Part shown: positions 32,744 to 33,864 of the stretch, one piece after another | How the letters are laid out: the number at the start of each line of letters is the position of its first letter | Numbering within the stretch: the stretch's first letter is position 1 | NCBI RefSeq assembly: GCF_028710545.1 | Contig: NZ_JAQTTX010000029.1 | Span: forward strand, 1-33,864 | Direction: 5' to 3' | Length of the DNA: 33,864 nucleotides | From: Halothiobacillus sp. | GTDB taxonomy: Bacteria > Pseudomonadota > Gammaproteobacteria > Halothiobacillales > Halothiobacillaceae | Translations under genes and position numbers: made by a program | Notes under the pieces: model-generated | The model's input: the letters and a program-made list of their open reading frames with translations, nothing else | The model's database searches: none | Told to the model about the DNA's origin: nothing

Positions 32744-32889
32744 GGGAGGCGCTGATTTATTCAGCGCCTCCCGTTTGGGGCAGGATGCCCCAACACGAAC
32801 AAAGACGTAAGTCTTTGATTCGTGAGCGCCATCGCGGGCCTGTACCGCGATGAGCGAGCTGATTTATTCCAAGGATGGAATAAATCAGC
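32744..32889. repeat. interspersed hairpin repeat, long copy
   Basis: This is the second copy of the unit seen at 9127-9226. It has five stems: GGGAGGCGCTGA (32744-32755)/TCAGCGCCTCCC (32761-32772); TGGGGCA (32776-32782)/TGCCCCA (32786-32792); a long interrupted stem around GTAA (32794-32824); CATCGCGG (32830-32837)/CCGCGATG (32845-32852); and GCTGATTTATTCCA (32858-32871)/TGGAATAAATCAGC (32876-32889). The middle two stems are missing in the short copy. GCTGATTTATTC also occurs near the left end, so the unit has inverted ends. Confidence 0.82.
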
Positions 32890-32895
32890 ATTTAC

Positions 32896-33260
32896 TTAGG
32901 GAACCTCTGATTGAATCCTTTGTGGCCGAGACGGGCTTTTGAGGGATGAGTCGCAAGGCGCGGCGCGAAACGGGCTTGCGCCAGCTTAATGCGAAGCAGG
33001 CGCAAGCCCGCGTTAATGGTTATTCCATTCGTGAGCGGCGCAACACAGCGGGCTTCCGCCAGCTGCGCGTAAATCGCCCTCAAAAGCCCGTCCCATGCGG
33101 GTTGCCGCCCAAAAGCCGCAACACTTCGTTATCGGCCTTGGCATCGTAGCGTAAACTACGACCTGCGGCCTCTGCCTCGTTTTGCGGCTTTTGGATCAGC
33201 AACTCGGCGGGCTTCGCCAGCTTCGCGTAGCACGAGGGATTCAATCAGAGGTTCCTTAGG
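32896..33260. mobile_element. inverted-repeat element with nested stems and 4-bp target duplication
   Basis: The ends are GGAACCTCTGATTGAATCC (32900-32918) and its perfect inverse (33237-33255), flanked on both sides by TTAG, a YTAR-type duplication. Inside are perfect inverted pairs: GACGGGCTTTTGAGGG (32930-32945)/33077-33092, CGGGCTTGCGCC (32971-32982)/32999-33010, and CCAAAAGCCGCAA (33109-33121)/33182-33194, plus three diverged copies of a GGGCTTNNGCCAGC-type motif. No open frame of coding character is seen. It is a non-autonomous element and lies six bases after the hairpin repeat. Confidence 0.75.
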
Positions 33261-33335
33261 GTTCAAGGCCAGTCGGGACGAGCGATCGTTCGTGCTGAAC
33301 ATATCAGGTAACGGGTTTAAGGAAGGAGTCAGCAC

Positions 33336-33864
33336 ATGCGTTGGATTGTAATTGGTAGTCTGGCGTTGGCAATGTACATCGTGTACCTGCTGTCGCCCAT
33401 TCTGACCCCGTTTCTGGCCGGTGCGGTTCTGGCTTATCTGTTCGATCCTCTGGTTACACGGATGGTCGGCTGGAAAATCAACCGTACATTGGGCACCACG
33501 GTGGTCTTTTTCGTCATTATGCTCGTGATGATACTGGCGGTACTGGCGTTGGTGCCTGTGATCATCAATCAGGCCGTCAAACTGGTCACCGTATTTCCGA
33601 AACTGCTGTCGATGCTCCAGGATCAGCTGGTTCCCTACCTTAACGCCAAGTTGGGTCTCGATATCAATCTCAATTCGGTGACGCAGCTCACGGTTCAGCA
33701 TGCGCAGGAAATCGGCACTGTGCTGGCAAAGAGTGCTACCGTCGTGTTCGGCAATGGCAGTGCTGTTGTCCTTTCCATGATGAATCTGATCCTGATCCCC
33801 GTGATCGGCTTTTACCTGCTGCGTGACTGGCCGCAATTACTCCAGAAAATACAGGCGCTGATGC
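33336..33864 (+). CDS. AI-2E/PerM-family membrane protein, 5' part
   Basis: The gene runs off the right edge; 176 codons are visible. AAGGAAGG lies ten bases before the ATG. The product is very hydrophobic: a first span at WIVIGSLALAMYIVYLLSPI, the family signature LTPFLAGAVLAYLFDPLV at residues ~22-40, and a span VVFFVIMLVMILAVLALVP. An amphipathic segment is followed by SMMNLILIPVIGFYLLRDW. This is the N-terminal half of the AI-2E transporter superfamily. Members include the AI-2 exporter TqsA, sodium/proton antiporters and PerM, so the substrate cannot be called. In many gammaproteobacteria the homologue lies near purM or hda, which are not visible here. Confidence 0.88.
   Translation, partial: MRWIVIGSLALAMYIVYLLSPILTPFLAGAVLAYLFDPLVTRMVGWKINRTLGTTVVFFVIMLVMILAVLALVPVIINQAVKLVTVFPKLLSMLQDQLVPYLNAKLGLDINLNSVTQLTVQHAQEIGTVLAKSATVVFGNGSAVVLSMMNLILIPVIGFYLLRDWPQLLQKIQALM

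Overview
The window looks like a chromosomal segment from a polarly flagellated gammaproteobacterium. The flhF-fleN-fliA-cheYZAB-parA-cheW order and the ssrS-ygfA pair are both typical of that class. A Halothiobacillus/Chromatiales-type sulfur bacterium is my guess from overall gene style; no rRNA or other taxonomic marker is present.

Layout. 1-3317 is an accessory scar. It holds the end of an unrecognised ORF, terminators and small repeats, a truncated IS66-family transposase, and a complete-looking group II intron with its reverse transcriptase, inserted at the right terminal inverted repeat of that IS66 remnant. 3318-6350 (minus strand) is the envelope-stress operon rpoE-rseA-rseB-rseC. 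6471-6639 is a short inverted-repeat element (MITE) between rpoE and nadB. 6680-9090 carries nadB (L-aspartate oxidase) and a diverged TrmB-like methyltransferase. 9127-9226 is the first copy of an interspersed hairpin repeat. 9271-9472 is 6S RNA (ssrS), followed by 5-formyltetrahydrofolate cyclo-ligase (ygfA). A GGDEF diguanylate cyclase at 10295 sits behind a candidate sigma-54 promoter.

11318-29627 is one long plus-strand flagellar and chemotaxis block: fliL-fliM-fliN-fliO-fliP-fliQ-fliR-flhB-flhA (switch and export gate), flhF-fleN (pole placement and number), fliA (sigma-28), cheY-cheZ-cheA-cheB, parA and a ParP-like CheW protein (polar array positioning), cheW and a DUF2802 protein. Most junctions are tight or overlapping. 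CheA carries a duplicated short motif in its linker that could be the docking site for the ParP-like protein. The stator genes motC/motD, which sit between cheB and parA in Pseudomonas, are absent here.

29677-32600 (minus strand) is a DUF58 gene and a tgpA transglutaminase gene, overlapping by ATGA. 32744-33260 is a repeat-rich intergenic region with the second, longer copy of the hairpin repeat and then a second inverted-repeat element with nested stems and a 4-bp target duplication. The window ends inside an AI-2E/PerM-family membrane protein gene.

No tRNA, rRNA or CRISPR array was seen. The least-explained items are the two-copy hairpin repeat, whose paired arms change together, the nested-stem element next to its second copy, and the group II intron whose guide bases match an IS66 end.
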